Shown here piece by piece: positions 11,303-21,518 of a stretch of DNA of 64,000 nucleotides. Made by a program: the position numbers and the translations under genes. Source of the stretch: Candidatus Fredericiella danica (GTDB lineage Bacteria; Chloroflexota; Anaerolineae; Caldilineales; Caldilineaceae); assembly GCA_016713335.1 (NCBI GenBank), contig JADJPH010000025.1:29990-93989 (forward strand). Reading direction: 5' to 3'. Under the pieces are notes generated by a model. The model saw only the letters and a list, made by a program, of their open reading frames with translations, had not been told where the DNA came from and searched no databases. How positions within the stretch are numbered: position 1 is the first letter of the stretch; every line of letters starts with the position of its first letter.

Positions 11303-12159
11303 AACCAAGCATCGCATCAACCGATCCTGCTCTGGGTGCTGATCGTCGTGATGGCGGTCTGGATGCTCTTCCCCTTCTATTGGGCGCTCAACTCCTCGTT
11401 CAAGACCGAGGGCCAGTTGGCCATGACGCCGGCGACCTTTGTCCCGGCAGCCAGTGACGGGCGACATCTCGTTTACCTTCAAGGAACTACTACCAGGGTG
11501 TTGACCAAACCCGGCATTCCTCCGCGGGATCCTGAACAGTACGATCGTGGCCATCTCGGTCACCGTCCTTGCGCTGGCCATCGGCGCCTTTGCCGGCTTT
11601 GCACTGGGCAAGTTGCGCTATCAGCGGCAAGACGGCCACGCTGTACATCATTCTAGCCATGACGATGTTCCCTGCGATCGCAGTTCTATCGGGTCTATAT
11701 GCGGTGATTACGGCGCTGGGCATCTCGGCGATTCCCAGTCTGATCATGACTTACCTGCTCTTTTCACTGCCCTTTACAGCCTGGGTGCTGACGGCATTCT
11801 TCCGTGAATTGCCGACCGAAATCTTCCAGTCGGCGCAGGTGGATGGCGCGTCGCCGTTCCAGACCTTCTACATGATCATGTTGCCGCTGACGGCGCCCGC
11901 GTTGGTGACGACCGGTCTGCTGGCCTTTGTCGGCGCCTGGAACGAGTATCTGTTTGCGTTGACTTTCACGTCAGTCCAGCCCGATGCCCGCACGTTGCCG
12001 GTCATCATCGCCAACTTCCCGGCGCAGGCAACGCGGCAGATTCCGTTTGGCCAAATCATGGCGGCGGGTATCTTGTCCAGTATTCCGTTGTTCCTCTTGG
12101 TCTTTATCTTCCAGCGCCGGATCGTGGCGGGTCTGACCGCCGGCGCGGTGAAGGGCTGA
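11292..12159 (+). CDS. ABC sugar transporter permease, MalG-like (cluster 1, several frameshifts)
   Basis: The second permease of the importer. The EAA motif EIFQSAQVDGASPFQTFYMIMLP and the C-terminal GLTAGAVKG are hallmarks of MalG-type subunits. It starts at ATG 11292 within the end of the first permease gene and ends at TGA 12157-12159. The N-terminal half is spread over several frames. Breaks lie near 11324 (one C lost), 11455-11480, 11515 and 11632. The amino-acid sequence can still be followed (MSIKTKHRIN, then ILLWVLIVVMAVW, then GILNSTIVAISVTV, then GKTATLYIILAMTMFP). This is the most error-dense gene of the window outside the histidine kinase. No ATPase gene is present in the cluster. 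Confidence 0.8.
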
Positions 12160-12304
12160 GAGACAATAGTCTACAGCCAATTGCCAATTGTCAATGGAGG
12201 TCGGCGCAAGCCGTGTTGACGAACTGGCATTGGCTGTTGGGCGGACCGGCTACCGCAATAATCCCGTACGTATGGTGAGTTTCAGATTAGCCGATAACGC
12301 GCCC

Positions 12305-13861
<1,557 letters not shown>

Positions 13862-14143
13862 TTGCACTATTTTCGGACGTTGACCAGGTTCCGGCACGCC
13901 AACCCGGTGCTACGGCGCGGCAGTTTCACGTTGGTGGACAACGGTGACAGTCCGATCCTGGCCTACTGGCGTGAACATGAAGGGCGCCGGTGCCTGGTGG
14001 CGGCGAATACTGCAGCGGAAGTGCAGGAATTCGCGCTGCCTGGGCGACCATCCCCAATCTACCAGAGCCAGCCTACGACCATAGTGAAAGATCAGTTGGT
14101 GCTACCGGGCTATGCGATCTGGATCGGTGAGATCCAGGAATGA
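13862..14143 (+). pseudogene. C-terminal fragment of a GH13 alpha-glucosidase/alpha-amylase family enzyme
   Basis: About 93 residues match the end of GH13 enzymes: a final helix of the barrel region (YFRTLTRFRHANPVLRRGSF) followed by the small beta domain C (ILAYWREHEGRRCLVAANTA). The fragment ends at a TGA at 14141-14143. The N-terminal part, including all catalytic residues, would lie in the G-rich block. Position after a binding protein and two permeases fits an enzyme that hydrolyses the imported alpha-glucoside. The fragment is called broken because the sequence given is unreadable upstream, not because decay is proven. Confidence 0.7.
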
Positions 14144-14188
14144 GATTGGTGTGAAGGTGGCGCATGCCGGGGACGGCAAAGCCGTTGT

Positions 14189-14308
14189 CCCATAGGCATC
14201 AAGCTAAGGATCAAAATTCCCGCAGGGACGCAGAGCCGCAGGGAAATGCGCGCTGGAAGCTCGAAAATTGCCACAAAGAACACCGAGAGCACAAAGAAAC
14301 GAACGATA
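14189..14308 (+). repeat. 120-bp interspersed repeat with CGCAGGGACGC core, copy A
   Basis: This segment (CCCATAGGCATCAAGC at its start, CACAAAGAA units at its end) recurs as a direct copy at 14848-14968 with only a few differences. Its parts also recur inverted at 14311-14451, so copy A and its inverted partner could fold into a long stem. Related CGCAGGGACGCAG units fill 63125-63560. Confidence 0.8.
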
Positions 14309-14310
14309 GG

Positions 14311-14451
14311 CGCGCATTTTCTTTGTGGTCTTTGTGCTCTTTGTGGCCAATGATGCTTTTCGCGGCGTCCCTGCGGGAGAACTTTTTTACGTTGTTCCTT
14401 TGCGTCTTTGCGGCTTGGCGGGAGGGTTTGATCCTTAGCTTGATGCGGATG
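14311..14451 (-). repeat. Inverted partner of the 120-bp repeat
   Basis: The order of elements mirrors copy A. First come TTTGTGGTCTTTGTGCTC (the complement of the CACAAAGAA units), then GCGTCCCTGCGGGA, then GATCCTTAGCTTGATGC near 14431. Together with 14189-14308 it forms a long imperfect inverted repeat of about 260 bp. Confidence 0.75.
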
Positions 14452-14566
14452 GGTCACGGCACTGCCGTGTCCGTGCGTGAGCGGCCGGAAGGCATTGCCC
14501 AAGCCCAGCGATCACTGCCCTCACGGAGTGGTGCTCTGACAGACGAGGGGACGGGGGGACGTACCA

Positions 14567-14602
14567 ATCAGAGCCACGCACGTGAGTAAGTGGTTCGCCT
14601 TG
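14567..14602 (+). repeat. Single copy of the 42-bp array unit
   Basis: CCAATCAGAGCCACGCACG followed by GTGAGTAAGTGGTT matches, with few differences, the unit that is repeated about 13 times at 61909-62430. A solitary copy 47 kb away shows that the unit is an interspersed repeat and not only a local tandem expansion. Confidence 0.75.
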
Positions 14603-14696
14603 CTGAAGCCAAAGCCGTCCCCGGCATGCGCCAGGTCCACTCAATCGGTCCCGAACGGTGTGGCGCTTGCCGGGGACGTTCCTTTGTGCGGCGCCA

Positions 14697-14759
14697 GGTG
14701 CGACGCACGGTGCATAGGTTGTGCGTTCGGCCACCCTCATTGGCACCGTGCGACGCACC
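14697..14759. repeat. GTGCGWCGCAC hairpin element, copy 1
   Basis: Arms of 17 bases (14697-14713 and 14743-14759) pair with a single A-A mismatch at the centre of the palindromic core GTGCGACGCAC. The loop is 29 bases. The core is extended by GGTGC/GCACC. Three more elements of the same design lie at 37114, 37213 and 44866. Confidence 0.8.
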
Positions 14760-14847
14760 GCTTTGGCTTTGGCCGAGCGCTCACCACCCTCACGGGATGG
14801 TGCTCTGACATGCGGCGCCGACAGACGGCGGGACGGGGCGCTCACCA

Positions 14848-14968
14848 CCCCATAGGCATCAAGCTAAGGACCCAATCTCCCGCAGGGACGCTGTGCCGCA
14901 GGGAAATGCGCGCTGGAAGCTCAAAAATTGCCGCAAAGAACACAGAGAGCACAAAGAAAGGAACGATA
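14848..14968 (+). repeat. 120-bp interspersed repeat, copy B
   Basis: A direct copy of 14189-14308. It ends exactly at the stop codon of the minus-strand wecG-like gene (14969-14971), so the repeat abuts the 3' end of that gene. Confidence 0.8.
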
Positions 14969-15845
14969 CTACGCCGTGTTGTGGGCGGATCCTGAAAATC
15001 CGAAGCGCTGTAGAACGACTCTGGCGGCGAAGACGGGCAACTTCAGCATGCGGCGCCAGCGCCAGGGTTCGCGCGCAAGGCGGTGCAGCCATTCCAGCCC
15101 GAATCTTCGCATCCAGGCCGGGGCACGCACCGTCACACCGGCAACAAAATCGAACGCCCCACCGACCCCGATGGCGACCGCCGCGGGCAACTCCGCGCGA
15201 TGCTGGTCGATCCAGTAATTCTGGCGCGGGTGGCCAAAGGCAACGAACAAGATATCCGGTTTGGTGGCGGTGAGGTAGGCATGAATGGCGGGCCAATCGC
15301 CATCATGCGGGCTGCCGCTGTGGACGCCGGCGACGATCAACGCCGGGTATTGCTCACGCAGGCGTGGCCGTCTGCAGGGCCACGCCAGGCGCCGCACCCA
15401 GAAAGAAGACGCGCCAGCCACGGGCGGCGGCGCGGGCGGTGATGTGATAGATCCCGTCGGAACCGGTGACGCGCTCCGGCAGTGGCTGGCCGAACAGGCG
15501 CGCCGCCCACAACACGCCGACGCCGTCAGGCACGCGCAGGTCAGCGCGTTGGAGCACCGCGGCAAAGGCGGGGTTGCGGTTGGCATCGACGATGAACTCC
15601 GGGTTGACGGTGCAGACCTGGCGGCAGGCGGGAGCAGCAGCCAGGTGGTGCTGGCCTACTGTTGTCGTATCCGCTGCGCGGAGTTGTACCTGGCGCCGGT
15701 TTTGGCGATCAAGCGGGTCTTGGTGGCCTACGGTGGGGGCATCCGCTGCGCGATGTTCGCCCACCCAGGCGTCGATCTGATCCAGCGTGGTTGCGAAGTC
15801 GACATCGTCGACGGCGACGCCCAGAATCTCAATCTGCTCACGCAT
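14969..15845 (-). CDS. WecG/TagA/CpsF-family glycosyltransferase (one frameshift)
   Basis: Members transfer N-acetylmannosamine-type sugars onto lipid-linked intermediates in cell-wall or exopolysaccharide synthesis. Family landmarks are TVNPEFIV, LQRADLRVPDGVGV, GRVFFLGAAPGVA-like text, PDILFVAFGHPRQNYWI and GVGGAFDFVAG. The start ATG at 15845 overlaps the end of the upstream GT4 gene. Near 15362 the frame shifts (one base extra or two lost); both halves align to one protein. An unusual insertion of about 40 residues before TVNPEFIV contains an internal repeat (RAADAPTVGHQ and RAADTTTVGQH). The last residues run into repeat copy B. Confidence 0.8.
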
Positions 15846-16986
15846 GGCCGGCGGCTGCCGCCTTTTCGAGCACCGCCAGGGTTTCTTGCGCCGCTCTTTC
15901 CCACGAGAATCGCTTGACATTCGCATAGCCAGCGGTAATCAGCGAACGCCGGAGCGCTTCGTCCTGGCTGAGGCGCAACATGGCCGTGGCGATGGCGTCG
16001 ACATCATTGGGGTCCACCAGCAGGGCAGCGTCACCCGCGATCTCTGGTAGAGAAGAATTGTTGGCAGTCACAACCGGTGCTCCATAATTCTGGGCCTCCA
16101 GGACGGGGAGCCCAAAGCCCTCGTAAAGCGAGGGAAAGACGAACATGCATGCGCCACTCAGGAGCGGCGGGAGATCTGCTTCATCGACATACCCAAGCCG
16201 GTGGAGGCGACCGTTAAGGTGCAACGAGTCGAGCGTTGCCAACAGATCAGCGGAAAGCCAACCCGGAGCGCCGGCAAGGACCAGGTCCCACGGTACATCG
16301 CCACGCGCCACCAATTGTGCGAAAGCCTGTGCCAGCCGCACGATGTTCTTCCGTGGCTGCAGCGTGCCGACAAACAATGCATAGGGGCGCTGAAGTCCAA
16401 ACTTCCGGCGAATGGCGGCGACGGCTTCCTGATCGACCGGAACCCTGGCCGGCGGCGCCTCGTAGATCACGTCGATCTTTTCGGGATGCACCTGATAATG
16501 CGTTGACAGGTCATGCGCCGTGCACCGGCTGACGGCGATCACCCGCTTTGCGACCCATACACTCCAACGCGTGCCGTAGATAAGATAGGCTCGCTGTTGT
16601 GTGGTGTGCGCCTCCGGGTGGGCATGGTAGCCCAGGTCATGGATCGTGACAACACTGGGGGGCAGCCATCCAAACGGTATCAGGGGCAACACATGCGCCG
16701 GTACGAAGAGCACGTCGGGCCGGTGGCGTCTGAGTTCGGCGGCCAATGTGCGGTGGGTCCACAGGCGCCGGCCGGGTAAGACGCTGATGCTGACGTTTGG
16801 CGCGGCTGCGGTGGCAGTGTTGCTGGGGAACATCCCGAGCGGGGGCGGCGTATCCGTATAGAGGCGCCAACGGTGGCGCGCCGCCTCTGGGAGAGCAAGC
16901 AGATGGCAGATGATCTCTTGGGCATAGCGTTCGGTTCCGGTGCGCCGTGCGCGCAGTGCGCGGGACGCGTCGATGGCGATTAACAT
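15838..16986 (-). CDS. GT4-family glycosyltransferase
   Basis: A 382-residue GT-B fold glycosyltransferase. The N-terminus MLIAIDASRALRARRTGTERY is typical of GT4 enzymes of polysaccharide clusters. The C-terminal half carries FVGTLQPRKN and the nucleotide-sugar site PSLYEGFGLPVLEAQ. The catalytic EX7E is visible in that stretch (EGFGLPVLE). Its stop overlaps the start of the WecG-like gene by 8 bases, so both belong to one minus-strand operon, probably for a surface polysaccharide. Sugar donor and acceptor are unknown. Confidence 0.9.
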   Translation of the reverse strand: MLIAIDASRALRARRTGTERYAQEIICHLLALPEAARHRWRLYTDTPPPLGMFPSNTATAAAPNVSISVLPGRRLWTHRTLAAELRRHRPDVLFVPAHVLPLIPFGWLPPSVVTIHDLGYHAHPEAHTTQQRAYLIYGTRWSVWVAKRVIAVSRCTAHDLSTHYQVHPEKIDVIYEAPPARVPVDQEAVAAIRRKFGLQRPYALFVGTLQPRKNIVRLAQAFAQLVARGDVPWDLVLAGAPGWLSADLLATLDSLHLNGRLHRLGYVDEADLPPLLSGACMFVFPSLYEGFGLPVLEAQNYGAPVVTANNSSLPEIAGDAALLVDPNDVDAIATAMLRLSQDEALRRSLITAGYANVKRFSWERAAQETLAVLEKAAAAGHA

Positions 16987-16989
16987 GAT

Positions 16990-17073
16990 GTTGCGTGTTG
17001 CGTATCACGTATTGCGTAATGCGTAATGGATGTCACGAGACACGAGATACGAGATACGTGATACGCAATACGC
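16990..17073. repeat. TACG-rich short repeats (ACGAGATACG / GCGTATCACG)
   Basis: Units such as ACGAGATACGAGATACG and TATTGCGTAATGCG are repeated in both orientations between divergent genes. The same family is seen at 53631-53745 and, shorter, near 48080. Confidence 0.7.
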
Positions 17074-17075
17074 TT

Positions 17076-17104
17076 TTGCATACATACACTTGCCTGTGTA
17101 TACT
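17076..17104 (+). promoter_or_regulatory. Candidate promoter for the 17139 operon
   Basis: TTGCAT (17076-17081) and TATACT (17099-17104) with a 17-base spacer lie about 35 bases before the first possible start codon. The -10 box matches 5 of 6 positions. Confidence 0.55.
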
Positions 17105-17138
17105 AGTCTTGCGGTGAAGTAACGTCAACTGGAGGGCC

Positions 17139-17555
17139 GTGTTGGCAGTTGGAATCCGTCCAGAGGCGCCTGCTGCGTCGCAACCGCCTCGCAATCACCT
17201 TGATCGTATGCTGATCACACCTCAATCTTTTGTCGCTGCGATACTCTGGATCATGGGATTGGCCGGGGCGCTGGCAACAGTCAGCTACTTGTCTTGGTAT
17301 CGTCGATTGCACAAGTGGCAATGGCGTACGCTGGCGGTCACTGCCCGCATGCTTGCTCCACTGTGTCTGAGTCTTGCGGTTTTTGCGACTGGAATGACCT
17401 TGACAGGCATTGTCACCAACCAACCTCCGCCCTGGTGGGCAATCTTAGCCTGGGGTGGACTCGCCCTTTTCTTTGCTGTTCAGTGTGTTCGGTACACACG
17501 GCTCGGCCGGCAATTGGGCTGGGACGCACCGTTAGAGGGGACAAAACAGCCATGA
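17139..17555 (+). CDS. Small membrane protein of unknown function
   Basis: Up to 138 residues with about three hydrophobic segments (FVAAILWIMGLAGALATV, LCLSLAVFATGMTLTGIV, WAILAWGGLALFFAV). A GGAGGG at 17131-17136 sits close to GTG 17139 and at a better distance from TTG 17142; ATG 17208 is a third possible start. The stop overlaps the start of the SH3 protein gene (ATGA at 17552-17555), so the two are translationally coupled. I do not recognise a family. Confidence 0.6.
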   Translation: MLAVGIRPEAPAASQPPRNHLDRMLITPQSFVAAILWIMGLAGALATVSYLSWYRRLHKWQWRTLAVTARMLAPLCLSLAVFATGMTLTGIVTNQPPPWWAILAWGGLALFFAVQCVRYTRLGRQLGWDAPLEGTKQP

Positions 17556-19224
17556 CGACAGAAGACCCTTTGAAGAACTGGCAGTTGCAGCAGGGTGACG
17601 AAACTGCGGACCAATGGAAACTGCAAGATGCCGAGCAGAATCTCAATAAGAACATGCAACTTCAAGAGGGTGGGCCGCCGGAGCCGCAGTGGCAGCCGGT
17701 GGAATACCAGCGCGAAGTCAGACCCAGGCGACGCGGGGGGTGGATTCTACCGTCGATCGTGATTCTCGCGCTTTTGGGCGTGTTGGGATATGTTGGCTGG
17801 GTGGCTTTGGGGCAGGGGGGTGCAAACCCGCTGGATCCAGGCGCAATAGCCGGGCTCGCCCCGGGGGCGACGGAGCAGACGCCACCCGCAACCAGTGAAG
17901 CTGCGGCGCCGCCAACCCCGGCGCCTGCGACGGCAACGCCGGAACCGACGGCAACACCAAGCCCGGAAGCGACTGCCACGGCCACGACGCCGCCCACGCC
18001 AGAAATCACGACAGTTGAATTGATCTCCGGCACCGTCAATTCGCCAGACGGGGTCAATGCGCGCAGCACGCCGGACACCGCCGGTGAGGTTTTGCTGCTG
18101 CTGCCGCAGAACGCTGGGGTCACGGTCGTTGCGGAAGAAAATGATTGGGTGCAGGTGATCCTGCCTGACAACCGCGTCGCATGGGTGTCCGCGCAATTTG
18201 TGGACCGCACCAGCCAGCAGGTGGCGCCTGAGGTGTTAGCGCAGATCTATACGGATGCTGGGTTGCCACCGCCGGCGCTGCCGCCCAGTGCCAGCGCCAC
18301 TCCAGAGGCCGCGCCGGCCCCGACAGAAATCTCATTTGCAGCCATTGTGACGGGCGACCCGAGCGTGAACGCACGCGGTGCGCCGCAGGTCGATGGGATT
18401 GTGGTGACATCGCTGGCGAAGGACACTGCGGTGTCCGCTATCGGCCGCAGTGCGGACAATCTGTGGATTGCGCTGCGGCTGGCGGATGGAAAGCCGGCGT
18501 GGGTGCTCAGGGAGTTTGTGAGCTCTGGAGGGTCGTTTGACACGTTGCCCGTGGTCGATCCTGCGGCGCTCATTGCGACCGTTCCTTGACGACGACCACT
18601 GGGATTACGACGCCTGTGACGGCAGGGACAGCCACGCCCGTGGCAGCGGGTCCTGCAACTCTGCAGCCGAACGGTGTTGTGCCACTGGCGCCGTTCACCA
18701 ATTCGCTGCCCGTAGGGCCGGCACTGACCATCTCTGACACCGTCGGGGTCAACGTGCGCAGCGCACCTAATACCGATGGTGCGATTCTGGTAGTGGCGCC
18801 GAACGGAACCGTGCTGCCGATCGTGGGCCGTACTGCCGACGGGGCGTGGTATCAGGTGCGGCTACCGGACGAGCGGATCGGGTGGATGGCCGCGGCGGCG
18901 ATTGTGGCTTCGAGCGATGCCGGCAATGCCCCTGTGATCGGCGAAGGCGCTCCGGCGCCGGAAGCGACTGCCACGGAGACGCCTGTAGGACCTGCCGTCA
19001 AGGCGACGGTCTCCAATGAACTGGGGTCAGCCGTCCGCAGCGCGCCGGATCAGAATCTCGATCCGGTGGTAACGCTCCCGGTGGGCACCAGCTTGAATGC
19101 CATTGGCAGGACGGCAAACAATGAGTGGGTGCAGGTCGCACTGGATGACGGCACGACTGCGTGGGCGCGGGCGGCCACCATCGCGTTGGAAAGCGACATC
19201 AACACCCTGCCGGTTACTGAGTAA
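17552..19224 (+). CDS. Membrane-anchored protein with four bacterial SH3 domains (one frameshift)
   Basis: After a soluble N-terminus of about 55 residues comes one membrane segment (ILPSIVILALLGVLGYVGWVAL), then a Pro/Thr/Ala-rich linker and four SH3b-like repeats. Each has the VNARSTP or VRSAP turn followed by a WVQV or WYQVRL strand and a closing W. Such domains usually bind cell-wall or surface ligands. The type is consistent with a bitopic protein whose SH3 repeats face outside. The frame breaks near 18586; adding one C to CC restores reading between domain 2 and domain 3. No catalytic domain is seen, so it may be a sensor or scaffold. Confidence 0.8.
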
Positions 19225-19250
19225 CATAGGGCGCATGGGCCCTTCCAGTT

Positions 19251-20075
19251 ATGTCTGAACCACGCGTGCGGGCGCTGCTGTGGGCCACGTTCCTGGTGGC
19301 GGGTGGCGTCGTGCTGTTGCTGTTCAACCTCGGCGTATTAGCGCCCTATACACCGATTCCACAGATTGCGCTGGCGGCTGTGTGCGTTGCCGGCGCAATC
19401 TTCTTCTTTGCCGGCTTTGCGCGCAATGGCCGTGAGTGGTGGCGACTGATTCCGGCGTGGACGCTGGTTGCGCTTGCCGCGATGTTTCTCGTCACAATTC
19501 TCCCCGTTGCCTCACCACAGTTGGTGGCAGCTCTGCTTTTTGCCGGGCTGGCACTGGCCTTTGCGCACATCTACTGGTTGGATCGGCGCGAGCGTTGGTG
19601 GGCGATCATCCCAGGCGGCTTTCTGTTGGTGTTGGGCGTCGTGATTTGGCTCAATAGCCAGACGACCTCGCCGACGGTCACTGCATCGGTGCTATTTACC
19701 GGGCTTGGTCTCGTGTTCTTTCTGCTCTATCTGCTGGATCGCCGGCGGCAGTGGTGGGCGCTGTTGCCGGGCAGTGTCCTGGTGGTATTCGGCGTGCTTG
19801 CCCTGACGACTGGGAATCTTGAGGCCAACCCCATTGTGCCGTGGTGGCCAGTCCTGCTGATTCTTGCGGGGATCTTCGTCGGGGTGAGCAGTGGTCGCAA
19901 GCCGGTCACCGCTGACAAGTTGCGCGTTGAAAGTGCGCCGAAGGTGGCCTCGCGCAGTGCGGCGGCGGGGACGGGCAAGCCGAGCACAGGCGCCGCACCG
20001 CGCGGGGTGCTCGGTGAGTATTCACAGCCAGTGCCCGGCGCCACTGTGGAGATCCTGCCTGAGCACGAAGAGTAG
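19251..20075 (+). CDS. Polytopic membrane protein with repeated WW-P motifs
   Basis: A 274-residue protein with about eight hydrophobic segments. Three loops show a repeated pattern: REWWRLIPAW, ERWWAIIPGG and RQWWALLPGS. The C-terminal 60 residues are soluble and low-complexity. The layout suggests internal duplication of a two-helix unit, as in small DUF5668/LiaF-like membrane proteins, but I cannot assign it firmly. It follows the SH3 gene by 26 bases on the same strand and may belong to the same operon. No ribosome-binding site stands out before ATG 19251. Confidence 0.65.
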   Translation: MSEPRVRALLWATFLVAGGVVLLLFNLGVLAPYTPIPQIALAAVCVAGAIFFFAGFARNGREWWRLIPAWTLVALAAMFLVTILPVASPQLVAALLFAGLALAFAHIYWLDRRERWWAIIPGGFLLVLGVVIWLNSQTTSPTVTASVLFTGLGLVFFLLYLLDRRRQWWALLPGSVLVVFGVLALTTGNLEANPIVPWWPVLLILAGIFVGVSSGRKPVTADKLRVESAPKVASRSAAAGTGKPSTGAAPRGVLGEYSQPVPGATVEILPEHEE

Positions 20076-20087
20076 GACGCAAGTCGT

Positions 20088-20891
20088 CTAATATAGTTCC
20101 GGCCGGCGGTCGGCAAATACCGGAATCCGGCGGCGTACGGCATCGACGAGCGTCAGATCCAGGGTTGCCGTCAAGACCGTGTCCACTTCTCCGCCTTCGA
20201 TGACCGTCTCTCCCCAGGGGTCAATCAGCGCCGAAGCGCCAAAGAAGGTGTTGGGTTCGGTGGTCCCCACGCGATTGCACGCTGCCACAAAGCATTGATT
20301 CTCGATCGCGCGGGCGCGCAGCAGCGTCTGCCAATGCATCCGCCGCGGGTGGGGCCATTCGGCTGGAACCAGCATCAGGCGGGCGCCGGCGAGGGCGTAG
20401 CGCCGGAATAATTCGGGAAAGCGCAGATCATAGCAGATGGACAGCCCAATGGGTCCCCAGGGCGTCTCGGCCAGGACGGCTGCGTCGCCGGGGGCAAGAT
20501 ATTGCTCTTCCGCCATCAGGCGGAAGAGATGGACCTTGCGATACGCCGCCTGGAGGCGTCCGTCCGGACCGTAGAGTGCGAGGCAGTTGTAGAAGCGTCC
20601 ATCATGCACTTCGAGCAGCGAACCAGCCAACCAGATCTGGCAGGTTTGTGCCAGCGCAGCAAAGCGCCCAAACCATCCACCCTCCTCTGGTCCCTGAGCG
20701 AGCGGACTTGCCAACTCGCCGGCGCGATCAAGTGCATAGGCCGTGCTCCAGAGTTCGGGCAAGAGCACCAATTGGCTGCCGCGCCGTGCCGCCTCCGCCA
20801 CGCGCGCTTCCGCCGCACTGAAGTTGTGCGCCGGATCACCCAGCCGGCAATCCATCTGAATCAGAGAAAGGGTCAACTGCATGATGTGCAC
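20088..20891 (-). CDS. Carbon-nitrogen hydrolase (nitrilase/omega-amidase type)
   Basis: A 267-residue member of the nitrilase superfamily. The Glu-Lys-Cys catalytic triad is complete: Glu46 in LLPELW, Lys119 in YRKVHLF and Cys153 in SICYDLRFPE. The RFPE motif and length resemble omega-amidase-like enzymes that hydrolyse amides such as 2-oxoglutaramate, but substrate assignment is inference. A second ATG at 20882 is possible. It starts 2 bases after the xpt stop and is the last gene of the long minus-strand run. Confidence 0.9.
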   Translation of the reverse strand: MHIMQLTLSLIQMDCRLGDPAHNFSAAEARVAEAARRGSQLVLLPELWSTAYALDRAGELASPLAQGPEEGGWFGRFAALAQTCQIWLAGSLLEVHDGRFYNCLALYGPDGRLQAAYRKVHLFRLMAEEQYLAPGDAAVLAETPWGPIGLSICYDLRFPELFRRYALAGARLMLVPAEWPHPRRMHWQTLLRARAIENQCFVAACNRVGTTEPNTFFGASALIDPWGETVIEGGEVDTVLTATLDLTLVDAVRRRIPVFADRRPELY

Positions 20892-20893
20892 CT

Positions 20894-21490
20894 CTAAATG
20901 GCGTCTTCCGGGTCGCGGACCGAGAGGGTGTCGCCTTCCATGGCATCGATGATGGCGAGAGAGATAATCGGTACGCCGCGATGCGCCAACCGGTCACGGC
21001 CACCCTCAAAGGTCTTTTCGATGATACACCCGATGCCGCAGAGGGTGGCGCCACATTCGGCCACCAGACTGGCAAGCGCGTCGATGGTCTGACCGGTTGC
21101 CAGGAAATCGTCGATCAGGAGCACCCGGTCTTTGGACGTCAGGTATTCGGGCGAGACAATCAAGTCCACCACCCCGCCCTTGGTGTGGCTGGGGGCGGAA
21201 GCGCTGTAGAAGCCGCTGGGCATGGTGATCGGGCGCGTCTTGCGGGCGTAGATGATGGGCACGCCAAGCACAATGCCGGTGGTGAGGGCCGGCGCGATCC
21301 CGCTCACTTCGGCCGTGATGATTTTGGTGACGCCACCGACGCCTGCGGCGTAGAAGCGGCGGGCAAAGCACTGCCCCATCTCCATCGTGAGCACGGGATC
21401 CAACTGATGGTTGACAAACCCGTCTACCTTGAGAATGCCACGGCCCAGATTTTTTCCTTCGTTGCGAATGCGTTCCACCAATGACTTCAC
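20894..21490 (-). CDS. xpt: Xanthine phosphoribosyltransferase
   Basis: Xpt converts xanthine and PRPP to XMP in purine salvage. The 198-residue length and the sequence are typical: MKSLVERIRNEGKNLG at the start, the hood region YSASAPSHTKGG, and the PRPP-binding loop VLLIDDFLATGQT. The gene lies 28 bases after the GT1 gene and 2 bases before the nitrilase gene. No purine riboswitch is visible before it, as the upstream gap is too short. Confidence 0.93.
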   Translation of the reverse strand: MKSLVERIRNEGKNLGRGILKVDGFVNHQLDPVLTMEMGQCFARRFYAAGVGGVTKIITAEVSGIAPALTTGIVLGVPIIYARKTRPITMPSGFYSASAPSHTKGGVVDLIVSPEYLTSKDRVLLIDDFLATGQTIDALASLVAECGATLCGIGCIIEKTFEGGRDRLAHRGVPIISLAIIDAMEGDTLSVRDPEDAI

Positions 21491-21518
21491 GGTTGCACCT
21501 CGGTCTTCAGTCTGCGAG

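Noticed and set aside
10219..12159. Programmed frameshifts or decay in the cluster 1 permeases
   Set aside because: The breaks are scattered homopolymer losses without slippery sites or SD-like signals, and the repaired proteins are full length.
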